Positions 45,376 to 54,023 of a stretch of 64,000 nucleotides of DNA are shown piece by piece (position 1 is the first letter of the stretch; the number at the start of each line of letters is the position of its first letter). Made by a program: the position numbers and the translations under genes. This DNA comes from Mycobacterium sp. ST-F2 (GTDB lineage: Bacteria > Actinomycetota > Actinomycetes > Mycobacteriales > Mycobacteriaceae), in NCBI RefSeq assembly GCF_001905655.1, contig NZ_JMHT01000042.1, forward strand, positions 1 through 64,000, in the 5' to 3' direction. Under the pieces are notes generated by a model. That model did no database searches. It worked only from the letters and a program-made list of their open reading frames with translations, and was not told where the DNA came from.

Positions 45376-45392
45376 CGTATCTAGTTGATACG
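45376..45392. promoter_or_regulatory. Inverted repeat in front of the AbiEi-like gene
   Basis: CGTATC (45376-45381) and its complement GATACG (45387-45392) flank TAGTT, 9 nt before ATG 45402. AbiEi antitoxins repress their own promoter through inverted repeats, so this is a natural autoregulatory operator and may also influence the divergent defence operon. Confidence 0.5.
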
Positions 45393-45401
45393 ATTGCGCA
45401 C

Positions 45402-45974
45402 ATGGCAATCTGGGATCAGCTTGTTGAATTTGCTGCCGAGCGGCACGGCTACGTGACGACTCGTGACGCTCGGGATATTGGTGTGGACCCCGTGCAGCTT
45501 CGTATTCTGACGGCACGCGGACGTCTTGAGCGTGCCGGTCGCGGTGTCTACCGGGTGCCAGTCTTGCCGCGTGGTGAATACGACGATCTCGCAGCTGCCG
45601 TGGCGTGGACGTTGGGACGGGGCGCGATCTCGCATGAATCGGCCCTGGCGCTTCACGGCCTTGCTGACGTGAACCCTTCGCGCATTCACCTCACGGTCCC
45701 GCGCGACAACCATCCACGCGCGGCAGGGGGTGCGCTGTACCGGCTTCACCGTCGCGGCCTCCGGAAAGCCGACATCACGTCGGTCGACGCCATACCCGTG
45801 ACAACGGTTGCGCGCACCATCAAAGACTGCCTGGACACGGAGACTGATCCCTATCAGCTTCGGACAGCGATCGAGCGGGCCGAAGCGGAGGGCACACTTC
45901 GTCGTTCGCCCGCGGCTGAGCTCCGTGCCGCGCTCGATGGGTACACCATTGGGCCGACCTGTTCCCAGTGTTGA
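45402..45974 (+). CDS. AbiEi-type antitoxin/regulator without AbiEii partner
   Basis: A 190-residue protein. The N-terminal winged helix (FAAERHGYVTTRDARDIGVD; LRILTARGRLERAGRGVYRV) is the AbiEi antitoxin wHTH, followed by the AbiEi C-terminal domain (AISHESALALHGLADVNPSR; TVARTIKDCLDTETDPYQLR). ATG 45402 is chosen over an upstream frame because the family starts there and an inverted repeat lies just before it. In type IV systems AbiEi is followed by the nucleotidyltransferase toxin AbiEii; here the next gene is DUF262, so it is an orphan. It is divergent from the seven-gene operon and may be its regulator. Confidence 0.8.
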   Translation: MAIWDQLVEFAAERHGYVTTRDARDIGVDPVQLRILTARGRLERAGRGVYRVPVLPRGEYDDLAAAVAWTLGRGAISHESALALHGLADVNPSRIHLTVPRDNHPRAAGGALYRLHRRGLRKADITSVDAIPVTTVARTIKDCLDTETDPYQLRTAIERAEAEGTLRRSPAAELRAALDGYTIGPTCSQC

Positions 45975-46087
45975 TAGTCGATTCTGTCGGCTCTGGTCGC
46001 TATGGTGCTGGCTAAGGCCGCGTTTGCATGGTCATGCCTACCTCTCCAGTGTGCGAACCTGCCCGAAGACAGTGATGCGGAGGCGTA

Positions 46088-47776
46088 GTGTCCGACCAGA
46101 CCACGAGGTCTCGGAATGATCAACTTAAAATCCAGGAGCTGGTACAGCTCGTCGGTGAAGGCCGCATCCGAGTTCCCGAGTTTCAGCGTTCCTTTCGGTG
46201 GGCGGCTGATGACGTTCTTGCCTTGTTCGACAGCATTCTCCGCGGCTACCCGTTCGGGAGTCTGTTGTTATGGAAGCGTCCCGCCCCTGCGGCGCACCTC
46301 AAAGTTGGCGCTCTCGCTATCGATGCCCCCGCGGTGGCTGATGCGCTTTGGGTGGTCGACGGGCAGCAGCGAATCACCAGCCTGGTCAACGCGGTAGATC
46401 CCGTCGCCGGTGACCAGGACGAGCGATTTCGTATTGCCTACTCCCTTAACGAGCGGAAGTTTGTCTCGCCGAGAGATCTGAAGGGGTCTTTAGGAATCCC
46501 ACTAGCAGATCTGTTCGATCTAAGTAGGGCGTTCGCCTGGCTGCAGAAGAACCCCGATGCGGCCGAGTACGCAGCCGAAATACAGCGGGTGACGGGGCTA
46601 CTGCGCGATGTCGAAGTTTCGGCATCGGTCATTCAGCAAGCCGACGAAAGCGTCTTGCGAGTAGTGTTCGACCGGATCAACTCCGCGGGTAAGCGGCTTC
46701 GAGGGTCAGAGATCTTTGATGCGATCCACGGTTCAACCGAGTCAGCGGACGGGCAGCCGCTGACGGTTGGCGCAATCGCCGACAGATTGGACCAAGCAAC
46801 CGACTTCGGCCGTCTAGATGAGCAAATTGTGTATCAAGCTATTCTGGTTCGGCGCCACCCGGATGTAACGCGCGACGCGCATATGGAGTTCAGTGCGGAG
46901 CGAGCAGCCGTTTCTCCGTTCGGTCATGAATCGAAGTCGGACGCCTATGAGAGGACTGAGGCTGCGCTCGAACGTGTCATTAGATTTTTGCAGGACAGAG
47001 CGGGAATTCCGCACTTTACTTTCGTGCCGTTCCGGTTTCATCTACTCGTTCTCACTCGGTTCTTCGGGCTATTTGAGTCGCCGACCGCGCGTAACCTTGA
47101 GCTGCTGAGTCGATGGTTCTGGCGTTCCACTGCTGCAGCACCGCGACTCGGCTACACGGGTTCGACAGGCGACATACGAACACTTGCGGGCCTAGTTGCA
47201 GCCGGCGATGAAAGTGGATCTGTGCAGCGGCTGTTGGCTGCGACAAACCCAAGTGAACCGGTGCCGACGCCTGCCTTAAATAAGTTTCGTACTAACCATT
47301 CTTCAGGCAAGGTCATACTGGCCGCACTATGGGCACGAGGTCCGATTGATCCGGCCACTGGTGAGACGTTGACCATCGGAGACCTCGCACCCTACCTGTC
47401 CGGCGAAAGTTCTCCGTCGGCGGTGGCGTTGGAAATCTTCCCCCGAAGATCTCTCGACTCTGAAGCATCCAGCGCCGCGAACCGGGTGATCGCAACTGTC
47501 GACCGAGATGTCTTTGTCGGAAGCTTGGATACGCCACACAAACTGGAGAGTCTGCTTCTCGATGATCAGATGCTCGATGCGATCAACAACGGCGATCACG
47601 TGTCATTCATCAGTCGTCGGACCGAAATTCTTGCGGGCTACCTGCGGTCGTTTTTAGACGACAGGACCGGCGCCGGGTTTGAAATCACTCCTCCGTTGTC
47701 GGAATTCGATTTTGATGATGATGTCTCAGATGGACTGATAGATGACGTGGTTATGGTTGATGGTGATTCCGGTTGA
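46088..47776 (+). CDS. DUF262 (GmrSD/ParB-like nuclease) protein
   Basis: A 562-residue protein starting at GTG after GGAGG. VPEFQRSFRW at 29-38 and VVDGQQRITSL at 89-99 are the DUF262 signatures; the DGQQR box belongs to the ParB/Srx-like fold found in GmrS and related phage-defence nucleases or NTPases. FDRINSAGKRLRGSEIFDAI follows. The C-terminal half lacks a recognisable HNH (DUF1524) motif, so it is not a complete GmrSD enzyme. An acidic tail closes it (DFDDDVSDGLIDDVVMVDGD). The stop overlaps the HipA start through TTGA. Base composition is lower in GC than the flanking chromosome. Confidence 0.8.
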   Translation: MSDQTTRSRNDQLKIQELVQLVGEGRIRVPEFQRSFRWAADDVLALFDSILRGYPFGSLLLWKRPAPAAHLKVGALAIDAPAVADALWVVDGQQRITSLVNAVDPVAGDQDERFRIAYSLNERKFVSPRDLKGSLGIPLADLFDLSRAFAWLQKNPDAAEYAAEIQRVTGLLRDVEVSASVIQQADESVLRVVFDRINSAGKRLRGSEIFDAIHGSTESADGQPLTVGAIADRLDQATDFGRLDEQIVYQAILVRRHPDVTRDAHMEFSAERAAVSPFGHESKSDAYERTEAALERVIRFLQDRAGIPHFTFVPFRFHLLVLTRFFGLFESPTARNLELLSRWFWRSTAAAPRLGYTGSTGDIRTLAGLVAAGDESGSVQRLLAATNPSEPVPTPALNKFRTNHSSGKVILAALWARGPIDPATGETLTIGDLAPYLSGESSPSAVALEIFPRRSLDSEASSAANRVIATVDRDVFVGSLDTPHKLESLLLDDQMLDAINNGDHVSFISRRTEILAGYLRSFLDDRTGAGFEITPPLSEFDFDDDVSDGLIDDVVMVDGDSG

Positions 47777-48990
47777 TCGAGGCGGTCCATGCTGTTCTGC
47801 TTAAGGGCAATCGAATTGGTTCGATCCTCCAGCGCGGGGACGTAGCTCGGTTCATCTTTGAACCCGGCTATTGGGACGATCCGAATCGGCACGTATTGGG
47901 ACTTTGGTTCGAGGACGACCCCCGTCGTTCCCCGAAAGCTGCATTACGGCTTCCGCCGTGGTTCTCGAATTTGCTCCCGGAAGGGACGCTGCGCGACTGG
48001 ATTGCACGCGATCAGGGCGTGTCAGCTGACCGTGAACTTCAGTTGCTATTGAGAATCGGCCGAGACCTCCCGGGGGCTGTAGAAGTCGTTGCCTCCGATG
48101 CCGTGTTTGATCCGGACCTGCTCAAGGAGCCTCACCGGTCAGCAACGCCAGAGGTCGGTCGAAACGCTCGATGGAAATTCTCCCTGGCGGGGGTTGGTCT
48201 CAAATTCTCGCTTCTGAAGCAGAATGAACGGCTGACCATCCCGGCCTCTGATGAGCTCGGTGACTGGATCGTGAAGCTGCCGGACGCTCGCTACGCGGAT
48301 GTCCCCACTAACGAGTTCGCCACGATGACCTTGGCGCGCGCTGTCGGCATCGACGTTCCCGAGGTTGCGCTCGTTCACCGTGACGAGTTACCGGTGTTAC
48401 CAGCACGCGCGTGGCCAAGTCCTGAGAAGCTAGCGTTCGCGATAGCTCGCTTCGATCGAACTCGTGACGGGGAGCGCGTTCACATTGAAGACCTCGCTCA
48501 GGTACGGGGCTTTTACGACAACGCGAAGTACACGGGGAGTTTCGAGACGGTCGGGGCGCTGATCTACAGAAACCGTGATCTTGACAGTTTGCGAGAGTTC
48601 GTTCGGCGCCTGACATTCAACGTGCTGATCGGTAACGGTGATGCACATCTGAAGAACTGGTCTTTGATATACCTCGATGGGCGTGTTCCGACTCTGAGCC
48701 CTGCCTACGATCTGGTATCGACCTCCCCGTATGCGAGCCCACACGAACCAGATGATTTCGGATTGAGCTTCGGCGGCACGAAGGTGATGGACCGGATTAG
48801 CCGCACTACGTTCCGGCAATTTCAAGACAAGCTAAGTCTCGGCGCAACCGATGTTCTTGATGTCGTCGATGAAACGGTTGCGAGATTCCAGACGGCATGG
48901 CCTGACGCGCGGCCGATCTTTCCCACGTTTGTCGATCACTGGATCGAAGGCCGGCGTTCGGCAGTGATAGCGCGCCTGGCGTCGTCATGA
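47773..48990 (+). CDS. HipA-like serine/threonine kinase toxin
   Basis: A 405-residue HipA-family kinase. FSNLLPEGTLRDWI at 64-77 is the HipA N-terminal signature; WIVKLP gives the ATP lysine (168); GNGDAHLKNWS has catalytic Asp290 and Asn295; SPAYDLV has the metal Asp313. All catalytic residues are kept, so it should be active. Classical HipA phosphorylates glutamyl-tRNA synthetase and is held by the HTH antitoxin HipB. No hipB is present; the coupled upstream gene is DUF262 instead. It starts at TTG overlapping that stop and is the last gene before attR. Confidence 0.85.
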   Translation: MIEAVHAVLLKGNRIGSILQRGDVARFIFEPGYWDDPNRHVLGLWFEDDPRRSPKAALRLPPWFSNLLPEGTLRDWIARDQGVSADRELQLLLRIGRDLPGAVEVVASDAVFDPDLLKEPHRSATPEVGRNARWKFSLAGVGLKFSLLKQNERLTIPASDELGDWIVKLPDARYADVPTNEFATMTLARAVGIDVPEVALVHRDELPVLPARAWPSPEKLAFAIARFDRTRDGERVHIEDLAQVRGFYDNAKYTGSFETVGALIYRNRDLDSLREFVRRLTFNVLIGNGDAHLKNWSLIYLDGRVPTLSPAYDLVSTSPYASPHEPDDFGLSFGGTKVMDRISRTTFRQFQDKLSLGATDVLDVVDETVARFQTAWPDARPIFPTFVDHWIEGRRSAVIARLASS

Positions 48991-49016
48991 GCAATCCATG
49001 TGGCCCCTTCGAAGGC

Positions 49017-49035
49017 TGGGACCATGTTGGGACCA
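49017..49035 (+). repeat. Right arm boxes, two TGGGACCA repeats
   Basis: TGGGACCA at 49017-49024 and 49028-49035, the same octamer and the same 11-bp period as at the left end, 107 bp inside attR. They share orientation with the left pair, as expected for arm sites flanking a core in the circular form. Confidence 0.6.
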
Positions 49036-49141
49036 TACGTCATGCGCGATGCCGAACGACCTGCGCGTCCATGAACGACATGCATTTCGCTGCCGGCGCG
49101 AGAATTGCCAGCGACCTGGGAAAACGTCCTACCGCTGCTAC

Positions 49142-49188
49142 CTGGGGGTCAAGTGGTCGCAGGTTCAAATCCTGTCAGCCCGACAAAG
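49142..49188 (+). repeat. attR, 47-bp direct repeat
   Basis: Identical to 20438-20484. It contains only the 3' part of tRNA-Pro(GGG) from the anticodon loop on and so is not a second functional tRNA gene. It marks the right boundary of the element, 74 bp before the desaturase ATG. Confidence 0.95.
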
Positions 49189-49262
49189 TTTTTGCAGGTC
49201 AAAGGCCTCGCGGTGGCCCGGATGGCGCCGTCTTACCGCCGCACCCACCCGAGGACACCTTG

Positions 49263-50357
49263 ATGGCGATCGCCGATATCTCTGCCTACGTGCACCTCAG
49301 CCGTGAGGACGTCGAAGAGATCGGCTACGAGCTCGACGTGATCCGCCGGGACGTCGAAGAGTCGCTCGGGGCGAAGGACTCGGCGTACATCCGGCGGGTG
49401 ATCCATTTTCAGCGGGCGCTCGAGGTCGCGGCCCGGCTGATGATCGCCGGGAGCCGGTCCAAGGTCGGCTGGGTCGCCGGCACGTGCGCGCTGGCGTATG
49501 CGAAGTCCGTCGAGAACATGGAACTGGGCCACAACATCTCGCACGGCCAGTGGGATTGGATGAACGACCCCGAAATCCACTCCAATACCTGGGAGTGGGA
49601 CATGGTCGGGCACTCCGCGCAGTGGCGGTACTCGCACAACTATCGGCATCACCTCTACACCAACGTGCTCGGCATGGACGAGGACATCGGGTACCGCCTG
49701 CTACGGGTGACGGCCGACCAGCCGTGGCGGTGGGCGTACCTGTTGACACCGCTCCGAAACCTGGTGCTGGCAGCCACGTTCGAATGGGGTATCGCCCTCC
49801 ACGGCCTGCACTCGGAGCGGCTCCGGGACGAGACGCCAGACGCTGTCGCGGCGGAGAGGCGGAAATTTCTCGCCAAGAGCGCGCGCCAGTTGGGCAAGGA
49901 CTATGTGCTCTTCCCGGCGCTGAGCCTGCGCCGGTGGCGTCGCACGCTGGCGGCCAATGCCACCGCGAATGTGCTCCGGAACCTGTGGGTGTACGTGAAC
50001 ATCATTTGCGGGCACATCCCCGACGGCGCCGAGACGTTCGACCCGGCGGTGGTCAAGGACGAAACTCGCGGCGAATGGTATCTGCGACAAATTCTCGGGA
50101 CGGCGAACTTCAACGCCGGCCCGCTGCTGGCGTTCTCGGGCGGGCACCTGTGCTACCAGATCGAACATCACCTGTTCCCTGATCTGCCGAGCAACCGGTT
50201 GCCCGAAGTGAGCGTCCGGGTGCGGGAACTGTGCGAGAAGTACGACCTGCCCTACAACACGGCATCGCTTCCGCGCCAGTACTTTCGGACGCAAAGGATC
50301 ATCCACGGGTTGGCGCTGCCCACCTGGCTGCTGCGCGTGGGGCGGCGGCGCGACTGA
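49263..50357 (+). CDS. Membrane fatty acid desaturase (DesA3-like)
   Basis: A 364-residue integral-membrane di-iron desaturase of the acyl-CoA/acyl-lipid class. Histidine boxes are GHNISHG, HSAQWRYSHNYRHH and YQIEHHLFPDLP; the Gln in QIEHH is typical of front-end and linoleoyl-type desaturases. Hydrophobic helices lie between the boxes. ATG 49263 is chosen; the open frame runs back through attR, but that part is element DNA. Before integration this gene would have followed tRNA-Pro directly, so its upstream promoter region is now element sequence. Confidence 0.88.
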   Translation: MAIADISAYVHLSREDVEEIGYELDVIRRDVEESLGAKDSAYIRRVIHFQRALEVAARLMIAGSRSKVGWVAGTCALAYAKSVENMELGHNISHGQWDWMNDPEIHSNTWEWDMVGHSAQWRYSHNYRHHLYTNVLGMDEDIGYRLLRVTADQPWRWAYLLTPLRNLVLAATFEWGIALHGLHSERLRDETPDAVAAERRKFLAKSARQLGKDYVLFPALSLRRWRRTLAANATANVLRNLWVYVNIICGHIPDGAETFDPAVVKDETRGEWYLRQILGTANFNAGPLLAFSGGHLCYQIEHHLFPDLPSNRLPEVSVRVRELCEKYDLPYNTASLPRQYFRTQRIIHGLALPTWLLRVGRRRD

Positions 50358-50361
50358 CGCC

Positions 50362-51180
50362 ATGACCGTGAACTCGAAGGTTTCGCGCTCCTGGCTGCTC
50401 GTCAACCCGTCCCGCGAACCCGACCTCGGGGCAGTCCTGGCGACCACGAGCTGTGACGAGGTGATCCTGGACCTCGAAGACGCCGTCGCGCCCGATGAGA
50501 AGGAGGCGGCTCGGGACCGGGTCGTCGAATTCCTGAATGCCGGGGCGCAGGCGTGGGTCCGGGTCAACGACGCGTCGAGTGATTTCTGGTCTGCCGACTG
50601 CCGTGCCCTGGCAGAGTGCCGCGGGGTGAAGGGTGTCGTGCTGGCCAAGACCGAGGGCGGAAATCACATGTGGGACACCGCGAACCGGCTCGGCGGCGAG
50701 TCGCCGGTGATCGCATTGATCGAGACGGCGCGGGGGCTGGCGCGCGTGCACGACATCGCCGCGGCGCGACCCTGTTTTCGCATCGCGTTCGGCGTCAACG
50801 ACTACACGCTGGACATCGGGGTCGAGCAGGATCCGTTGGCGCTGGCCTACAGCCGCTCCCAGCTGGTCATCGCGTCGCGCGCGGCGCACATCCCGGGGCC
50901 GATCGACGGGCCGACCCGCGATCCGGAGCAGCTGGCCGAGGGCGTCGCGCTCACCCGGCAGATGGGTATGACGGGCAAGCTCGCGTTGCGCTCGTCCGAT
51001 GCCGAGACCATCAACACCGGACTGAGCCCGTCCGAATCCGACATCAGCTGGGCCCGCGAGTTCGTCGAGCAGTTCAACGCCCGCGGCGGAAAACCGAAGG
51101 ACGGCAGCGACTTACCGCGGTTGAACCGCGCCCGGATCATTCTCGAGAAGGCGCGACAACTCCGGCTGATACCGAACTGA
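50362..51180 (+). CDS. HpcH/HpaI aldolase/citrate-lyase family protein (CitE-like)
   Basis: A 272-residue TIM-barrel protein. VILDLEDAVAPDEKEAARDR carries the metal-binding acidic residues, ALIETARGLARVHDIA the central Glu, and AFGVNDYTLDIG the second acidic motif. The family cleaves or forms C-C bonds in CoA thioesters such as malyl-CoA or citramalyl-CoA. No CitD/CitF genes are nearby, so it acts alone. It begins 4 nt after the desaturase stop and is probably co-transcribed. Confidence 0.88.
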   Translation: MTVNSKVSRSWLLVNPSREPDLGAVLATTSCDEVILDLEDAVAPDEKEAARDRVVEFLNAGAQAWVRVNDASSDFWSADCRALAECRGVKGVVLAKTEGGNHMWDTANRLGGESPVIALIETARGLARVHDIAAARPCFRIAFGVNDYTLDIGVEQDPLALAYSRSQLVIASRAAHIPGPIDGPTRDPEQLAEGVALTRQMGMTGKLALRSSDAETINTGLSPSESDISWAREFVEQFNARGGKPKDGSDLPRLNRARIILEKARQLRLIPN

Positions 51181-51186
51181 ACGCCG

Positions 51187-51420
51187 TCAGGTCAGCGGCA
51201 CCCATCCGCGTGGGTCGACGTCCGTGGGCACGGCGCGGACGTAGAAGCAGTTGCTGAATCCCATTGCACCTTCGCAATGGTTGAAGATGCCGTTGCCGTC
51301 GGCTTGCCCGTCGCAGTATCCGCCCCAGGGGGTGTTGAAGCATTGTCCTGGTGTGGCGTGGGCTACGCCGATGGGGCTGAGTGCGAGCGCGGCGGCAGCG
51401 ATTGCGAGTGCGATTTTCAT
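51187..51420 (-). CDS. Small secreted cysteine-containing protein
   Basis: A 77-residue protein with a clear Sec signal peptide (MKIALAIAAAALALSPIGVA, cut after HA near residue 22) and a mature part of about 55 residues with four cysteines (27, 36, 49, 58), likely two disulphides. A near-perfect AAGGAGGG site precedes the ATG. Function unknown; similar short secreted proteins are common in mycobacteria. Confidence 0.75.
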   Translation of the reverse strand: MKIALAIAAAALALSPIGVAHATPGQCFNTPWGGYCDGQADGNGIFNHCEGAMGFSNCFYVRAVPTDVDPRGWVPLT

Positions 51421-51796
51421 CAGCCCATCCCTCCTTCTGTCATGAGGTTTGATCTGTCGCGAGGCTCTGGTGAGTGGCCGTCACCAGGCCCATAAATTCC
51501 GATGGTAGGCCGACTTTTGGAGTGCTGGCACCGTTATGTGGGCAGGCAAACAGCTATCCCGATGGACTGCCGAGGCTGGTGTGGCGCATGAGATAGATGG
51601 GGACGTTGTGCCGGTGTCAGTGCGCAATTGCCCAAGCCGCCAACAGGTTTCGGTGCGGCGCCGTCTGCTGCTCGATCACACCCAGTTTCGGTCACGCGGC
51701 CCGTCAAGACCTACGCGGAACCCGCTACCGAGGGGTCGCGTACGTTCTTAGAGAATTACAGCCGAGTACCCAGCCCAGCATTCGACGAAAGCCATC
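51421..51796. other. Intergenic region without a supported gene
   Basis: 376 bp separate the secreted-protein gene and the DUF3297 gene, which diverge. A 71-codon open frame at 51536-51751 has no ribosome site and no family resemblance, and I do not count it. TACGTT near 51740-51745 fits TANNNT and could serve DUF3297. No other repeat or RNA structure stands out. Confidence 0.5.
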
Positions 51797-52048
51797 ATGT
51801 CCCAGGATCAGAACACAGACGTTCCACCGAATCACCTCTCCATCGATCCGCGCAGCCCCTTCTACAACGAAGAGGCGCTCATCCGTGGCGTGGGGATTCG
51901 CTTCAACGGCGCCGAGAAGACCAACGTGTACGAGTACGACGTGGCCGAGGGTTGGGTGCGGGTGGAAGTACCGACCGCCAAGGATCGCCGCGGCAACCCG
52001 ATGGTCGTCAAGCTCAACGGCACCGTTGAACCGTATTTCCGCACCTAG
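51797..52048 (+). CDS. DUF3297 family protein
   Basis: An 83-residue protein. LSIDPRSPFYNEEALIRGVG, IRFNGAEKTNVYEYDVAEGW and NPMVVKLNGTVEPYF are the DUF3297 pattern, which spans the whole chain. It is widespread in bacteria but has no assigned role. ATG start; the next gene begins 16 nt after its stop. Confidence 0.88.
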   Translation: MSQDQNTDVPPNHLSIDPRSPFYNEEALIRGVGIRFNGAEKTNVYEYDVAEGWVRVEVPTAKDRRGNPMVVKLNGTVEPYFRT

Positions 52049-52064
52049 CAAATAGCTGAACCCG

Positions 52065-53237
52065 GTGGATATCTCTGCTGCGCCCACGATCACGGCGGCG
52101 GTCCCTGGGTCCTTCGAGTGGGACGTGTTCCATGAGCGTCATCCAAAACTGATTCGTCAGGTACTGGACTCGTCGCCGTACACCTCGGCAGAAGAGGCGA
52201 AGCTGCAACAGCTGCTCGACGAGAGCACCACCGGCGTCCTCGCGCCGCTGCCCGAGACGGCGCACGACCGGCAGGAGTGGCTCGTCTGGGGCGAGCACCT
52301 CTACGGACGACCGTGGGGTGAGGTGCCATTCCTCTGGAGCGAGAGCTATTTCTACCGCCGATTGCTCGGGGCTGTCGGCTACTTCGGGACGGGTGCCTGG
52401 CGCGGCATCGACCCGTTCGCTCCGGTAAAGAACGCCGAGTTGACGGGACCGGAGGTCGACCGAGAACTGAGCGCCTTCGCCGACCTGGCGGACGCGTCGG
52501 AGGACCGGCGGCACGAAGCATTACTGGTCGCCGCGCTGTGGGGTAACCGCGCCGACCTCAGCTTCCAGCTCCAGCTGAACACCGACGGCGCGGACGCCCA
52601 GTCGGAGGGCATCCTCGTCGACGACAGCGCCTTGCTGTGGTCTGCCCTCACATCGCGGGACAACGCTGTCGTCTGCCTGGTCGCAGACAATGCCGGACGC
52701 GAGCTGCTGGCGGATCTCGTCCTGGCCGACAGTCTGCTCGGTCAGCGCTTGGCGGCCGAGATCGTGCTGTACGTCAAGCCGCACCCGTACTACGTGTCGG
52801 ATGCGACCATGGCCGACGTCCTGTCGGTCATCGGGCGCCTGCGGGCCGAGTCCCGTCTGCAGCTGAGCGCGATCGGTGACCGGCTCTGGGCCGCTGTGCG
52901 TAGCGGCCGACTCCAGGTGCGTACCCACACGTTCTTCTGCGCGCCGCTGGCCTTCCACGACATGCCCGACGAACTCGCCGCGGAATTCGCGACCGCCACG
53001 ATGACGGTGATGAAGGGCGACCTCAACTACCGGCGCCTCGTCGGAGACCGATACTGGCCCGCGACAACACCGTTCGAGCACACCGTCGACTATTTCCCGT
53101 CTCCGGTCACGGCGCTGCGGACGTTGAAATCGGAAGTTGTCGTGGGCCTCACGCCGGAGCAACTCACAGAACTCGATGCCGGTGGAGAGCGGTGGCGGAC
53201 GAACGGCAGGCACGCGTTGATCCAAGTTCACGTGTAG
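52065..53237 (+). CDS. Damage-control phosphatase, ARMT1/DUF89 family
   Basis: A 390-residue protein with the DUF89 fold. Conserved blocks: WSESYFYRRLL, AALWGNRADLSFQ, LVADNAGRELLADLVLADSL (the DN metal site) and VKPHPYYVSDA. Members hydrolyse damaged phosphometabolites such as fructose 1-phosphate with Mn or Ni/Co. GTG start 16 nt after DUF3297, so the two are probably an operon. Confidence 0.85.
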   Translation: MDISAAPTITAAVPGSFEWDVFHERHPKLIRQVLDSSPYTSAEEAKLQQLLDESTTGVLAPLPETAHDRQEWLVWGEHLYGRPWGEVPFLWSESYFYRRLLGAVGYFGTGAWRGIDPFAPVKNAELTGPEVDRELSAFADLADASEDRRHEALLVAALWGNRADLSFQLQLNTDGADAQSEGILVDDSALLWSALTSRDNAVVCLVADNAGRELLADLVLADSLLGQRLAAEIVLYVKPHPYYVSDATMADVLSVIGRLRAESRLQLSAIGDRLWAAVRSGRLQVRTHTFFCAPLAFHDMPDELAAEFATATMTVMKGDLNYRRLVGDRYWPATTPFEHTVDYFPSPVTALRTLKSEVVVGLTPEQLTELDAGGERWRTNGRHALIQVHV

Positions 53238-53249
53238 TAGCGCGCCGCA

Positions 53250-53255
53250 TACGCT
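53250..53255 (+). promoter_or_regulatory. -10 box for a leaderless GTG start
   Basis: TACGCT lies 7 nt before GTG 53263, the distance for transcription starting at the start codon. No Shine-Dalgarno sequence is present for the LOG gene, supporting a leaderless mRNA. Confidence 0.5.
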
Positions 53256-53262
53256 GGCCGAT

Positions 53263-54012
53263 GTGACCGAGGACCAGAACGCGGACGACGACAGTGACTT
53301 CCAGATCAGCGGCCCGGTGCAACTCCGTCGCGAGCGGTGCGCCACCACGACCGCCGATCAGCGCCTGCTGGACCGGCGCGGACCCAGCGATTGGGTGCAC
53401 ACCGATCCGTGGCGGGTGATGCGCATCCAGGGCGAGTTCGTCGACGGTTTCGATGCCCTCTCGGAGATGCCCCGGGCCGTCACGGTTTTCGGGTCTGCTC
53501 GGACGACACCCCATTCGCCCGAATACCGGTTGGGTGAGGCGTTGGGCGCCGCACTGGTGCGGGCCGGTTACGCGGTGATCACCGGGGGCGGTCCGGGCGC
53601 GATGGAGGCGGCCAACCGTGGGGCCAGCGAGTCCGGCGGCTACTCGGTCGGTCTGGGCATCGAGCTGCCCTTCGAGCAGCGCCTCAATCACTGGGTCGAT
53701 CTCGGGATCAACTTCCGCTATTTCTTCGTGCGCAAGACCATGTTCGTCAAATACGCGCAGGCGTTCGTGTGCCTGCCGGGCGGATTCGGCACCCTCGACG
53801 AACTGTTCGAAGCCTTGACCCTCGTCCAGACCCGCAAGGTGACGGCGTTTCCGATCATCATGCTGGGCGTCGACTACTGGTCGGGCCTGATCGACTGGAT
53901 CCGCAACACGATGCTGGCCGACGGCAAGATCTCCGAATCCGACCTGGACCTGATCCACTGCACCGACAGCGTCGCCGAAGCGGTGGACATCATCGTCGCG
54001 TCAGCGCACTAG
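53263..54012 (+). CDS. LOG-family nucleoside 5'-monophosphate phosphoribohydrolase
   Basis: A 249-residue Rossmann-fold protein of the TIGR00730/LOG family, which releases free bases (cytokinin-like in some actinobacteria) from nucleoside monophosphates. VITGGGPGAMEAANRGA and CLPGGFGTLDELFEALTLVQ contain the nucleotide and PGGxGT catalytic motifs with the conserved Glu. The N-terminal 60 residues are longer than in the short LOG proteins. Probably translated from a leaderless mRNA. Confidence 0.87.
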   Translation: MTEDQNADDDSDFQISGPVQLRRERCATTTADQRLLDRRGPSDWVHTDPWRVMRIQGEFVDGFDALSEMPRAVTVFGSARTTPHSPEYRLGEALGAALVRAGYAVITGGGPGAMEAANRGASESGGYSVGLGIELPFEQRLNHWVDLGINFRYFFVRKTMFVKYAQAFVCLPGGFGTLDELFEALTLVQTRKVTAFPIIMLGVDYWSGLIDWIRNTMLADGKISESDLDLIHCTDSVAEAVDIIVASAH

Positions 54013-54023
54013 CCGGGCCGTCC

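Noticed and set aside
49142..49188. Second tRNA-Pro gene
   Set aside because: Only the part from the anticodon loop to the 3' end is present; it is the attR copy.
48987..49262. Upstream extension of the desaturase frame through attR
   Set aside because: This part is element and tRNA-derived DNA; the desaturase family begins at ATG 49263.
51536..51751. 71-codon open frame in the gap before DUF3297
   Set aside because: No ribosome site, no family, Arg-rich end typical of non-coding GC-rich DNA.
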